Origin: Haliclona indistincta
Taxonomy: Eukaryota > Porifera > Demospongiae > Haplosclerida > Chalinidae
Assembly (NCBI GenBank): GCA_964017065.1
Contig: OZ024783.1
Location: 9,499,367 to 9,563,366 of the forward strand
DNA length: 64,000 bases
Direction of reading: 5' to 3'
Made by a program: the position numbers and the translations under genes. This document shows positions 41,641-52,415 of this stretch, piece by piece. Within the stretch, counting starts at the first letter, position 1. Every line of letters starts with the position of its first letter. The notes beneath the pieces were generated by a model, which saw nothing but the letters and a program-made list of their open reading frames with translations, made no database searches and was not told the DNA's origin.

Positions 41641-42579
41641 ATGGAACTGTTGTCCTCATGTTCGAAAACCCACTGTTATTGCCATCCCACTGCTATCCTC
41701 TGGTTCGATTCAGTACTAGGATTGTTCGTGTATGGCATACTTGTATTAAGCAGCTTTATACTGCCCTTTTTTCTATGCTGCAAACCCAACAGATCAGTAA
41801 CAGGTAATGAATTGAACACGACAGATCGGATTCTCGGCTGGATTGAAACCATTGTGGAACATGTTTTTGACAATGTTCTTGAAAAGCATACAAGCAGAAG
41901 GGGCATAAAGATTTATACTGTGTTGAACTACAAAGCTCCTAAGAGAATATTCATAATCATACTGGCTTTTCTACTGATTCACATGGTTGCTGTTGCAGCT
42001 GTACAATTCTGTGACGACTTCTTTATTGAAGAATCTCATGATTGCATCACGAATGGATTGACCTGCTGCTACAGTGAAGACCTCTGGTCTGAAACAATTT
42101 TGGACTGCTCTAACAAGAGCTACTCAGAAAACAGCAACATTACCTGTTACAGATTTGTGTCAAACCTAGGTGACGCAACTGGATCTGCACTCGGTGTGGT
42201 AACAACCATTGCTCTGGTTCTCTATATTATTACCATATGCATGTTGAAAGCTTCCAAAGGAAAAAAAGGAACAAATTGTCGAAAATGTTGCACCATGATG
42301 ATACAGGTCATTACAGCACTGTCAACAATCGTTCTGACTGGTCTATTTTGCTGGTTAAAATTCTTATCATATTTCTCGCTTACAAAAAAGATTAATGCGA
42401 TTTCTGAGATATTACCTACAGGCATTATAATATCCTTGTACATCATCTTCTTTCCTTGGTACAAATTTAAAACAGTAGATGATAATGACGATGACGATGA
42501 AGACGACAACGACGATCTCTGTTGTTGTTTTATTAGTGCCAGCTATAGAGACTCAAATGGATATGTACAAATGACGTAG
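41641..42579 (+). CDS. Five-TM membrane protein with acidic tail, copy A6
   Basis: A 312-residue protein from MELLSSCSKTHCYCHP; an upstream in-frame ATG at 41599 would add 14 residues, but 41641 matches the family's MxxLSSC starts. Helix 1 is LWFDSVLGLFVYGILVLSSF. Then KHTSRRGIKIYTVLNYKAPKR, helix 2, QFCDDFFIEESHDC, a Cys loop with TCCYSED, LDCSNKSYSENSNITCYRFV, NLGDATGSALG, helix 3, MLKASKGKKG, helix 4, helix 5 and FPWYKFKTVD follow. The C-terminal tail has a run of about 14 acidic or Asn residues (DDNDDDDEDDNDD) before CCCFISASYRDSNG. Function unknown. Confidence 0.85.
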   Translation: MELLSSCSKTHCYCHPTAILWFDSVLGLFVYGILVLSSFILPFFLCCKPNRSVTGNELNTTDRILGWIETIVEHVFDNVLEKHTSRRGIKIYTVLNYKAPKRIFIIILAFLLIHMVAVAAVQFCDDFFIEESHDCITNGLTCCYSEDLWSETILDCSNKSYSENSNITCYRFVSNLGDATGSALGVVTTIALVLYIITICMLKASKGKKGTNCRKCCTMMIQVITALSTIVLTGLFCWLKFLSYFSLTKKINAISEILPTGIIISLYIIFFPWYKFKTVDDNDDDDEDDNDDLCCCFISASYRDSNGYVQMT

Positions 42580-42811
42580 GCATGATGCATGTTGTATTGT
42601 GAAAACAGTCTTTAGAATAATTAATATTAATTTTTGTTTTATATTGCCATTACTATTATTAAGTTATCATGCTTTATGTAAAATGCACATTGCTGATGCT
42701 GATTTGACAAAGGAATTTAAAGAGCAGTCGAACTTTCAGTGTGTCAACTTGATAATGTCATAGGGATAGTAGTGTAAGAGTTTGCTTATAACAAAATTAT
42801 TATTGCAATTA
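42580..42811. other. No gene seen
   Basis: AT-rich 3' flank of A6. Confidence 0.3.
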
Positions 42812-43025
42812 CAAACCACAGGTGCAGATGCCTCAGTCAACTTGCATGCACACAACATGCTTTGACAACACACAGCAAACTACAGCTATAACAAGTTAAA
42901 GTATACTGCAACAAGACTACTGCACTCGAGAATATACTGCTACAAATATCCACAAACACAACTATCCACCATTCCACAAACACAGCAACTGCAGATGCAT
43001 GTACAAATTTCATGCATATCACCTA
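42812..43025 (+). mobile_element. Left-half fragment of the 22249-28179 repeat family
   Basis: Starts ACCACAGGTGCAGATGCCTC and shares ACTATCCACCATTCCACAAA and CAGCAACTGCAGATGCAT with 22361-22400. The right half is missing. Confidence 0.6.
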
Positions 43026-44147
43026 ACCATAGACATCCAAACCTGACTATAAATTCAATCAACATCCACTGCTGTGTGTGAAGACAACTGTCACAAGTGG
43101 TTTAATCACTGGTATTCAGCTAATAATGAATTCATAGTTATGCTTGCAAGGGCTATAGTCAGGCTTCAGCAATGAATATCCTAATTTACATGAGCTTACC
43201 CGACCATAGATATCCAAACTAGACAATAAATTCAACTGTCACAAGTGGTTCAATCACTGGTATTTAGCTAATAATGAATTCATAGTCATGCTTGCAAGGG
43301 CTATAGTCAGGCTTCAGTAATGAATTTCTTAATTTACATGAGCTTATCAAGAGCATGCTAGCATGTATTGCAAACTCCAAACACAGAGGCTAAAACTCTA
43401 ACATAAGTGATTAGCAGACGAAGAAGCAAAGGATGACCGTAGAACTTGAAAGCTGAACTTCAGAATGAACAGAGCACACAGTTCCATGACATGCATGTTA
43501 ATATGGCAGCTACAATAGATCTTGCATGTTCACTTTGATGAACACCAGTTAGTAAAGATAGTAGTATGCATAGTTGGGCTTAGGTCTAAAGACTGTTCAT
43601 AAATAAGTTTACTCCAAGTTAAATAATGTCACAAGATTTAATACTTCAGGCTAACTATGGCTTTAATTAAGAATAATGGAATGTAGCGTGGAGTAAGAGC
43701 AAACATAGCTGCCATTTAGCATATGCAATACCAAGGGCTCGTCAAGCCGCAAGAGGGCATGCAACTCCAATGTAAATTACAAAAGGTGAATTGTTCCAAT
43801 TCGCCCTTTGTACTAGTTGCATGCCCTCCCGTCGCTTCATGACTCAATATGCCCATAATAAACTTTACGTGCCACTTTCCTGGTAAACACAGACCGACAA
43901 CTATTTCTTACTTCTAAATGAGATTCATATTACAGGAAGTTTATATTACTTGCTCAATAGTAGAGTTACATATAAGTACTATGAATATTGTTTTGTAATC
44001 AAGCATCATACCATCCACCCCTTATTTATTGTGTTGGGCAAAACACATAAGGGGTGGATACTTATCTTTGCAGCTGACCGTAAGACTCCACTGATTTTTG
44101 ATCTACCCAAGACCAAAAGATCTCTTAGGAATTTATCAGAGGAGACA
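43026..44147. other. Direct repeat and hairpins, no gene
   Basis: About 43026-43199 and 43200-43350 are diverged direct copies (CATAGA.ATCCAAAC, CAACTGTCACAAGTGGTT, GCTAATAATGAATTCATAGT, GGCTATAGTCAGGCTTCAG). GAGGGCATGCAACT and AGTTGCATGCCCTC form a hairpin at about 43754-43829. ATCCACCCCTTAT and ATAAGGGGTGGAT form another at about 44012-44060. Confidence 0.6.
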
Positions 44148-44326
44148 ATGGAATACAGTTACTATGCTCATTGGCAGTTCCCAGTATATTTCTTCTTTGA
44201 AGTTACACCCCTTTCTCTAGGTTTGTACTCAGCATGTTTTGGACTAATGAGTTTGTGCATCAGTTTCTGTAACAAATCCAATGAACGCTTCATTCAATGG
44301 ATGGTAGAGAAAGCCTTTAATTTTAT

Positions 44327-45209
44327 CATAGATAATACAGTACAAGTGGATACGCAACGGGGTAATAAACGGAGGGGTCCACGGAAATTTATTGAAACAC
44401 TCACTGCATCGGGCGTGGGCGTGTTGCACAAAGTTGTAGAGCTGTTTCTACGGTTCTGAGAAGCGGGTAGAAGCTGAATCAAATCGCACACGTGTTCATT
44501 TGCTGTTGAAGAAGAGGCTGTTGCTGTAAAATAGCCTTGTTATATTGCTAGGCTGCAAATTCCGCCCTTCCCCTGAAATCCTGTGTTACGGTTACTTTGT
44601 GTTAGATTATTACAGAGCTGGTTTGTGTAGTGCAGGTTTGTTGTATGTTTTTCGGTAGCTTATTGTGTAGTGCAGTTCGTCAAAATACTATTAGATCGCT
44701 ACGCTTCGTAGAGAACAGTAGACACGCCGCCAAGTACGAGAAACAAGCCTGTTGTTACGGTTACTTTGTGTTAGATTATTACAGAGCTGGTTTGTGTACT
44801 GCTGGTTTGTTGTATGTTTTTCGGTAGCTTATTGTGTAGTGCATTTAGCCAAAATACTATTAGAGCGCTACGCTTCGTAGGGAACAGTAGACACGCCGCC
44901 AAGCAGCAGGGAACAAGCAGTCGTTGTTACGTTTTTTCAATAGATTATTGGCAAGACTGATAACACCAGGGCTTCATAAGCAATGCCAGCGAATACCAAC
45001 ATCCTTGCTCTACTGCATCGAAATACGTTTGTACGCACAAAAATATCAAGGAGCTCAATATATTGTCTTGAGCACACACTACTACTGCTGCAGCCATTCA
45101 TTTCTTGTAAATGTTTGTGAACGTCCGTGTTACCCGATGCAATGATTGTGTCACACCGGAATGCAATATACGGGCTCGTTGCGTATCCACTTGTACTGTA
45201 TTATCTATG
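44327..45209. mobile_element. 883-bp element with 33-bp terminal inverted repeats, inserted in A7
   Basis: The ends CATAGATAATACAGTACAAG and CTTGTACTGTATTATCTATG are inverted over 33 bp to GCAACG/CGTTGC. It is flanked by ATTTTAT at 44320-44326 and 45210-45216 (7 bp, perhaps 8 with one degenerate base). It contains a 170-bp tandem duplication and no convincing gene. Superfamily uncertain; 7-8 bp duplications fit P or hAT types. Confidence 0.85.
44582..44930 (+). repeat. Tandem duplication, unit about 170 bp, two copies
   Basis: TGTTACGGTTACTTTGTGTT begins each copy (about 44583 and 44754). Both contain TTGTATGTTTTTCGGTAGCT, GCTACGCTTCGTAG and ACAGTAGACACGCCGCCAAG. Lies inside the 883-bp element. 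Confidence 0.85.
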
Positions 45210-45955
45210 ATTTTATGCTAAAGAAACAAACCGGCAGTGATGGAAAAAAATCTTACCGTATATTAAGCTACAAAGTTCCCAATGGATACATCTACCTGCT
45301 GTTCTTCACTATAATCAATCTGTTTGCAGTTGGACTCATAACTTTTTGGGATGAATATCTGTTAGACAAATCCCATATTTGCAGCACAGATCCACAATTT
45401 GCTTGCTTTCCAGTATTCCCTAATATGGACACTCCGCAATTGGACTGCTCTAACACAAGCTATTTGAAAAATAACAAAATCGATTCTGTCGTCTGCTTCA
45501 ACTTTGTATTCAGGCTAGGCTCGGCCACTGGATCTGCTCTTGGTACAATATCAACTATTGTTCTGATCATTTGCCCAATACAACTGATTCTTCTCAAAGT
45601 ATCTAACGGAAGCGAATGGAATAAGCGTCGTGTAATCTCTACTGTAGCCATACAGATCTTCACGGTAATAACAACACTAGTGTTTGGTTTTGGTCACTCA
45701 TTCTTGGAGTTTCAGATTTCCTCTACAAAAGAAGAAAACCTGATAACAATTCTAACAAATACACTTGTAGTACTTACAATCATAATGGGCACCATATCTT
45801 TCTCAATGACTTATTGCGCAAAGGCTTACGAGCAAAGAAAACAGAGAAGAATAGAGAGCAAAGAACAGAAGAATGACTCTGATAATAATGAAGAGCATGA
45901 ACAGCATGAAGAACATAACAAATTAGCGTATGAAGAGCGAGAAAAATATGAATAG

Positions 45956-46559
45956 GAGTGTGATAAGAGATTGTTGAGTATGATAATTTTATTTCTAGCA
46001 AACTGTACCAGTAAATTGTTTTTAAGATGACGAATTATTTTGTGTGGTCGGTATAAAAATATTTTACTATGAACCAGTTGCCCTTCTGTGAGTTTGCTCA
46101 CTGCTTGCTGTTATGTGTACTTGTTTTTAAAATCTACCAGTCCTTGCAACCAGTGTGTGCTCACTTTAACGCCCAAGGATATAATGAGTGTTGTGGTGGA
46201 GTAATGAGTGCATGATTCACAGGCATTGCTGTGTTACATGAATGACATCAAGCCTGTATACCACATGACAGCATGAATCTATACAGTGAAGCATAGTGTG
46301 GTACTGTATGACTGTAACTCTTTGACTTTGGGAAATAAGGGCATGTTTATAATTTTTCTAAGATTTGAACAAGGCAACGCATGCCTAGGTGAAGACAACT
46401 TAGTGTCGTCAAAGTAAAGCAGTAAATGCACCATGATGTGGTGTAAGGAAGGTAAAGTTGCACTCTGGAAGAAGGGCACATTCAGAACCAATTCAACCTA
46501 TCAGCACTCTCAATCAAGGAACATTCACCACAAAGCACATTCAAATGTGTATTCATGAA
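45956..46559. other. No gene seen
   Basis: 3' flank of A7; no coding region stands out. Confidence 0.3.
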
Positions 46560-46999
46560 CAGAGGAGGCAGGACATGAGTCATAATTACATCACATTGGA
46601 ATGCATTGCATTGATAATCACGTACTGACCAGCTACCACGCCCCCGCATGCCTCAAAGTGGAGGCTGCTTTTGTACGCTTGCTGGCTACTCATAACGTTA
46701 ACTTTCAGTGATCTTCAAGCTGATCGAGGTAGTACAGGACGTCTTTCTTGCTGTGATAGTTTATAGTCTTCCTTCTCTGCTTTTGGATGTTTTGCCAGTT
46801 CACAGGCTTCTACTCAAGATAAAAGGTAATTGACTATGTTCCCTATGTCCTAAAACTACCAGCACACAAACATGTTAAGTTGATAGAATCGTTGCATGAT
46901 TCAAGTTGGCCATTTTCCTCAACCATCAGAACACAAAAACAATGTTTTCTTAATCTAGAAGTTGATCAGCTGTTACATACCCATGTCCTGCCTCCTCTG
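46560..46999. mobile_element. 440-bp MITE with 9-bp target duplication, related to the 5.1-kb transposon
   Basis: The ends CAGAGGAGGCAGGACATG and CATGTCCTGCCTCCTCTG are perfect 18-bp inverted repeats. It is flanked by ATTCATGAA at 46551-46559 and 47000-47008. The end agrees with that of the 22515-27659 element (CAGGGGGGGTCGGACATG on its right end) at 14 of 18 positions, and both duplicate 9 bp. No coding capacity. Confidence 0.85.
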
Positions 47000-47661
47000 A
47001 TTCATGAACAAGATCGGCAGTGGGTGTGGCCTTGAACACATGGCATGTGGCTAACTGTAAAGAAGACGACTGAAATCATTTGACGTAGATCTCAAGACGT
47101 TCAATACCTATCCTCTCACTGCCAATGGCTTCATCTAGACATAGACGTACCCTAATGGCGGCGGTAGTGCTTGCTGTGCTCTTCTTGAACCAGGGCAGTA
47201 TAGAGTGACTACAACAAGGTCCCTCCTCCCCTTCACACTACATACCATCCCATAGAGGGTCATTAGTGCACCATGATCCTCTGTACATAGCACTGTTGTA
47301 CCAGCAAGCTACCTGAAACAGTGCAAAATATACAAATAGTGTGTGACAAACAATGCTTAGTTGCTGCCTAGTATGCAGTGGTGCCATCTTTTTTACACCC
47401 GCCCACGCACCAGGTAAGTACGCAAATTTGGATATCTCGCTACATCAAAAAGAATTATTCATATCATATTTTCAAATGTTTTCACTACTCGTACTGTATA
47501 TACACTACCACTACTACACATTAGGATCACTTGTACATTACTATTAAAATAAACTCAACAACCAGAATGAAGTTAATATAAAGTCAATGGCTAGAAAGAT
47601 GGTGTCCAGAAAAAGCTACTCATAGCCATGATGTGTGTACACGATAAGAAGCAGCTCAAGC
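47000..47661. other. No gene; fragment of a palindromic repeat
   Basis: About 47381-47470 (TTTTTTACACCCGCCCACGC, CAAATTTGGATATC) is the inverse of about 6160-6225. No gene. Confidence 0.45.
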
Positions 47662-50600
47662 TCAAGTGTCAAACAGTAGTGGTTCTCTTGCCAACAATAC
47701 TGGAGAGACTGAATCACGACCATCATGAGATCCAAACTCCAGCACAAACCGATGTTCTCCTCTACTTGAGCCATAAACTATTGATGGTGGGGATCCTGGA
47801 GGAGGTCTGTCCTCTTCATCGTCCTCATCTGCTGCTACCCGAGGCACTTCAATATACTCCGGTCTGTCTTTAAATCCAAGTCTTCTCTTGATCTTTTTAA
47901 AATCAAGGTTCCACCAGAGGTGTATTGCCATAGTGACAAGACAGACAACAAAGGACAGGCAAACAGAGACAATGGTTGCTATTTGATCATGCTTGAACCT
48001 TAGAGAAGCAGCAGCCAGACTAACATTGCTCAGGAGAAGTATGTTGAGAAGATAAAAAAGTTCAAGTGTGCTCAGATAAATCTTCTTATACACACCTTTC
48101 GTGAGAGACCAAAATATGAAAATACCAGCTACAACGGTGATGATGACGTAACCATTGATGGCAGCCAATTTTCCCGAAGTAAAGGAAAATGTCACGGCGA
48201 GAGTTAGTCGTACCATTAAAGTCACTCCTGTCCAGAATCGAAATTTATCTTTGTAAGGACCTCCATAAGCGTCTAACAGTGGCTTGAACTTTGCCACGGG
48301 ATTCCACCTGTGTAGTGGGATACACTTGTCACTGTATCTCTCCAGCAGAGGAGCACACAACACTAAAACAGGATAAGCCAGTCCAACGACCAGGACACAA
48401 CAGGAGATGGCTACCAGAATAAGGTGTTTAAAACTGCCATAATCAATGTTCCCATCTACACTCCACACTATCAGTATACTGTCATTGCATGGCAACTGAA
48501 ACATGGAAAGAGCATTAGTGACTGTGAGTAGGATTTTAGTGTAGGACATGAAAAACAGTGTAGCTAGTGCTGGGACAGCATGAGACCCACACAACCTGCA
48601 TAGCCACACAGAGTAGCGGCAGCCCACAATAATACCACCCATGAGCAAGAACAGGTAAGCTGGAAAGGCAAACTGTAGCCAAGTGTTCCAGTAGCCATCC
48701 AGTCCATCAAACAAACACACTTCAATACCCAGTTCAAGATTAAGCCATGAGATGAACTGGCTCACCACTGGAATACTACCATTAGGGAAGAAGAAAGCTT
48801 CATTGAGCTTCACCATGTTAGCGTAGAACAGGAGTCCATTGATAGTTCCGACAGAGACACTCAAGTTGAGGAACATCAACATAGCCACCAACACTATGCC
48901 AGCGAGGGCAAATACCGGCAACAAGAAAAGATACCAGTTAGAGCAAGTACCACAGTGATTGGATCCTAGCATGATACTAAGGTGAGACTGGCATTGCCCA
49001 CAGAGTATACCTGTTCTATTGCCTATACATTGACGATCTGGTGCCATGATGTCAAATGAGACATTGGATTGATTGCAGTAGTCAAAAAGACAATTGGTAG
49101 TACCAGTTATACACTGAGTGTTGTTGATGTAGGCAAACCAACTGTTGCCTGATCTAAGAAACTTGACGCCTGTGGTAGATAAATTGCATTGGACATTGCT
49201 AGCACTCAAGAACTGTTCGCAGTGACACTGTCCTGAAATCTTAGTAAAGCCAATTGGGCACTCCATGATGTCAACTCCAATAGACAAACCCCAGCCCGGT
49301 AGTCCACTATTCACTCTGATATCAACCAGTGCTGTTGCTGAGGAAGTGTTCTGCAGGAGAATGTGGAGCTGAAAACAGTTTTTAATGACTCTTTGACCAT
49401 AAGAACGAACAAGTGTTGCATGTTGAGTACTGACCTGCACAACACCAGGACTAGTACCGCCATAGTATCCTACTGTAGCTATTGATGTGTTGATCTCTAG
49501 TCCTGGATATGATTGCATGTGATGCTGGGTCCTATCAGAGCAATCTGGTAAGCCACTATTGTTACAGAAGCAGACCATGATGGGGTCAGAGGACATGGAG
49601 GAGAGTCTGTCAGTGTTAGTGAAATGAAAGTATTTACTGAGAGGAGTGTCAAAGTACCACGAGGTTTCATTGGGTTGTCCCACATGTGGTACATGTCCCA
49701 CATGTGGTACATGTCCCACATGTGGTAGATCTAGTTCAGTATTACAACCCATAAGTACTGCACCATACATGTCACTTCCTCCTTTTCTTGCTCTGTTGCC
49801 TGAGAAGTTTATTACTGAGCCATAATCAATTGTGATAGTGCATTCTGTTTGATGATCCACTGCATATGCTGAAGACAGTAAAAGAATTGCTCCACCACGT
49901 TCATCAGCAGTGTTGTTGTACAGACACAGCTCACCAATAACTGCAATGCTGGCTTGCAATGATAGTGTGATACCTGCTCCCTCTTTGTTTCTGTTATTCT
50001 GTATCACATTTCGACCATCGAATTCAGCGTAACTTGCGATTAGAGTGATTCCAGTCATATTGTTATTCGATATCACACAGTTGTCAAAAGAACTTAATGC
50101 GGCCTTAAACAATACGACAGAGTTACCTCCTGTGTTGTTCGAGAAGATACAGTTTGTGATATCAGTGAGTACTTCAAGCACAGACAAAATGACTGACACA
50201 TTGTGACTGCTCTCAAACTGACAACCATATAATTTTATTTCTACTGATTGCCTGATTGCTGTCGTCCCTTGCATGTAAAAGCCAGCTAAATGTAAATTTG
50301 CAAATTTCATTCTAGTGTCCTCTAATATAACTTCAGTGTCCCCTGAACTGAAAATAGACACTCCATAGTCTGAATATGTTGTGCCAGTATGCACAATAGT
50401 TGACCTCAGCAAGGAAAAAGTAGTACGCAAATCTGAAGAGGCTTCAAAGCTTATATCATTAATGGAATGACCGTAATTATCAATAAAATCTGTGTTGGTA
50501 ATAATAACAAGTAGTGTTGAAACAGCAACATTAAAATGCATTCCACCGCCTATTGCAGCTGTATTTTGTGACAATACCAAATGCTCAAAAAACAGTTTAA

Positions 50601-51339
50601 ATGATCCATGATGTGCATTGAACCCTATACCGCCTCCATAGCCATTGGTACGACACTTGGTTATATTTGAGTATGATAAGTTTAGTTGGTAGTTTCCTTC
50701 AGACCTGAATGGTCCATCGTATGCAAAGGCTATTACGCTGCTACGATAATGGTATTGGCTGATATCCAATGCTGTTGAATTATAGAAAGAACAGTTTGTG
50801 ATCACTATAGGATTTTTACAGAGATGAATACTTAGTCCACATCCCATCATGTGTTGTATTGAATTCTTGAGAAAGAGAACATTTGTGACCAAAGAAAAGG
50901 AAAATACTCCATTACGATCGTCTCTTCCACAGTTGACTACTGTAAGACTTTCAACCGTAATATTATGAGACCTATCAAAGATGAACCCTCCTCTCCCTCT
51001 GGTGCAGTTGATAATTACTGTAGACTGCATCACAGTCTCCTCAGCTCCTTTTATTGGCCATTGACCTTTTCCTTTCAGAGTCAGATTATACACATTGCTT
51101 ATATATACATGCAACTCTCTATCATAGCTGTGATTTCCTTCCAAGAAGATGATGGTGGTGTTAGAGGTGAAGTAGGGGCCAGGCTGGGAGATGTAGTAGG
51201 AGAGGTTGTGGCATATCTGGTGTGGAGGACATGACTGCTCATGACCAGCATCATCAGCTATGACATAGTAGACATCAGTGCTTGTAAAGGCAGAGACAGG
51301 TACAGTCAACAACAGCAGAAACACTAGTAGTGTTGCCAT
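47662..51339 (-). CDS. Secreted beta-helix / multi-TM surface protein, copy 2
   Basis: Single-exon gene of 1225 residues, collinear with 30653-34261 and very similar through the signal peptide, glycosylated beta-helix ectodomain, Cys-rich stalk (GQCHCEQF, CGQCQSHLS, CGTCSNW) and multi-helix region. Divergence is concentrated in parts of the beta-helix, in the last membrane helices (TFSFTSGKLAAINGYVIIT in place of TSSFSSIFSVSITATFVSI) and in the tail, which has an acidic insert (AADEDDEEDRPPPGSPPSIV). An 18-bp tandem repeat has lengthened the ectodomain (HVGHVPHVGHVPHVG, where copy 1 has one HVG). Both copies are on the minus strand, 17 kb apart. Same unknown role; a surface receptor or adhesion function is a guess. 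Confidence 0.85.
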   Translation of the reverse strand: MATLLVFLLLLTVPVSAFTSTDVYYVIADDAGHEQSCPPHQICHNLSYYISQPGPYFTSNTTIIFLEGNHSYDRELHVYISNVYNLTLKGKGQWPIKGAEETVMQSTVIINCTRGRGGFIFDRSHNITVESLTVVNCGRDDRNGVFSFSLVTNVLFLKNSIQHMMGCGLSIHLCKNPIVITNCSFYNSTALDISQYHYRSSVIAFAYDGPFRSEGNYQLNLSYSNITKCRTNGYGGGIGFNAHHGSFKLFFEHLVLSQNTAAIGGGMHFNVAVSTLLVIITNTDFIDNYGHSINDISFEASSDLRTTFSLLRSTIVHTGTTYSDYGVSIFSSGDTEVILEDTRMKFANLHLAGFYMQGTTAIRQSVEIKLYGCQFESSHNVSVILSVLEVLTDITNCIFSNNTGGNSVVLFKAALSSFDNCVISNNNMTGITLIASYAEFDGRNVIQNNRNKEGAGITLSLQASIAVIGELCLYNNTADERGGAILLLSSAYAVDHQTECTITIDYGSVINFSGNRARKGGSDMYGAVLMGCNTELDLPHVGHVPHVGHVPHVGQPNETSWYFDTPLSKYFHFTNTDRLSSMSSDPIMVCFCNNSGLPDCSDRTQHHMQSYPGLEINTSIATVGYYGGTSPGVVQVSTQHATLVRSYGQRVIKNCFQLHILLQNTSSATALVDIRVNSGLPGWGLSIGVDIMECPIGFTKISGQCHCEQFLSASNVQCNLSTTGVKFLRSGNSWFAYINNTQCITGTTNCLFDYCNQSNVSFDIMAPDRQCIGNRTGILCGQCQSHLSIMLGSNHCGTCSNWYLFLLPVFALAGIVLVAMLMFLNLSVSVGTINGLLFYANMVKLNEAFFFPNGSIPVVSQFISWLNLELGIEVCLFDGLDGYWNTWLQFAFPAYLFLLMGGIIVGCRYSVWLCRLCGSHAVPALATLFFMSYTKILLTVTNALSMFQLPCNDSILIVWSVDGNIDYGSFKHLILVAISCCVLVVGLAYPVLVLCAPLLERYSDKCIPLHRWNPVAKFKPLLDAYGGPYKDKFRFWTGVTLMVRLTLAVTFSFTSGKLAAINGYVIITVVAGIFIFWSLTKGVYKKIYLSTLELFYLLNILLLSNVSLAAASLRFKHDQIATIVSVCLSFVVCLVTMAIHLWWNLDFKKIKRRLGFKDRPEYIEVPRVAADEDDEEDRPPPGSPPSIVYGSSRGEHRFVLEFGSHDGRDSVSPVLLAREPLLFDT
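49678..49730 (-). repeat. 18-bp in-frame tandem repeat inside copy 2
   Basis: TCCCACATGTGGTACATG is repeated about three times, encoding VPHVGH units. The paralogue has a single unit at 32639-32655. Confidence 0.9.
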
Positions 51340-51439
51340 CAGCTAGTGATGCTGTTCAGTTAGTTATACAAGCGATGTTCTGAGTTTAAGGGTGAGATCA
51401 GGCTTTAAGTTATTCCTAAGTTAATGTAGCGGAATGCGG

Positions 51440-52415
51440 CTACATTAAGTATGCTACTAAAACAACACTGTGAGAAAGTGGTGTACAACAATGAGTATAC
51501 TGCTGAAAACATGTACTGATGGGTAACAGATGGCACTGAAAGGAGGTGGTGTACAACTACTATGTAGTATGTAATAGCCACATGGAATGATTTTAAGGGG
51601 ACAGTTACAAGATTGCCTAATGAAATATTCATGAAATCATAGTGTGGAGACAAAAAGCGTTATAAAGCTAAGTTTCATTGAACGCACCATCGACTAATAT
51701 AATGATAATTATATAAAATAGTCCAGGCCAACAACTGCTACAGTAGAATAAGCCGGAATTAGATCGCTTTAGGACGACGCTGAAACATTATAACCATTAA
51801 CGGGGATGTTTCATAATAAGATGCTGCTACATGTACAAGGATTCTTTCCAGTATAGATCCCGCCCTAGAGTTTATCCTTAAGAAGCGTTTGGTGAGTACT
51901 TCAATTCTTGCCTTAGCACGCTCATCAAGAAATTTGGTGCAGAAAAACCGAGTTTATAGCAATCGGCTTTGGCGTAATTCCGCTTATCCTACTGTAGCAG
52001 TCATTGGCCTGGACTATTTTATACATAGATTAGTCGATGGTGCATTCAATACAACTTATCTTAACTTTATAGCGATTTTTGTCTCCACACTATGATTTAG
52101 TATTATTATTTTTTAATGATTGTTTAATTTTCTTTATGTATAAATAATTTTTTGAAGTATGCTACTGAAAACATGCACTGATGGGCACTGAAAGGAAGTT
52201 GTGTACAACTACATGTTGTATTTAATAGACACATGCAATGCTCTTAAGTAGGCTGCTGAAAACATGCACTGATGGGTAACAGATGGCACTGAAAGGTAGT
52301 TGTGTACAACTACTACGTATGTATGTAGTAGCCATGGGAAAACATGTACCGATGAGTAACAGATGGCACTGAAAGGAAGTTGCGTACAACTACTTTGTAG
52401 TATGTACAGTGTTCC
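51440..52415. repeat. Repeated motif upstream of the copy-2 beta-helix gene
   Basis: The block ACTGATGGGTAACAGATGGC..ACTGAAAGGAAGT.GTGTACAACTAC occurs at about 51518-51565, 52175-52208, 52272-52315 and 52350-52395, against once upstream of copy 1 (about 34390-34432). The TTAA-type element at 51598-52100 separates the first from the rest. Whether it is regulatory is unknown; it lies 0.2-1.1 kb 5' of the start codon. Confidence 0.6.
51598..52100. mobile_element. Diverged relative of the 7936-8655 palindrome
   Basis: Starts TTAAGGGGACAGTTAC and contains both arms' landmarks (GTGTGGAGACAAAAAGCG, CACCATCGACTAAT, GGCCTGGACTATTTTATACA) in inverted order around a shorter centre. The right end is eroded. 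Confidence 0.65.

Larger units (their letters stand above)
44148..45955 (+). pseudogene. Five-TM family copy A7, interrupted by an 883-bp element
   Basis: The N-terminal part 44148-44326 reads MEYSYYAHWQFPVYFFFEVT, helix 1 and FIQWMVEKAFNF. The rest runs from 45217 to 45955: MLKKQTGSDGKKSYRILSYK, helix 2, TFWDEYLLDKSHIC, a Cys loop with LDCSNTSYLKNNKI, VVCFNFVFRLGSATGSALG, helix 3, LLKVSNG, two more helices and a long charged tail (KQRRIESKEQKND, EEHEQHEEHN). If the insert and one 7-bp duplication are left out, the two parts are in frame and align with the linker of A1 and A3. Nothing else is broken, so the insertion is probably young and other alleles may be intact. Confidence 0.8.
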
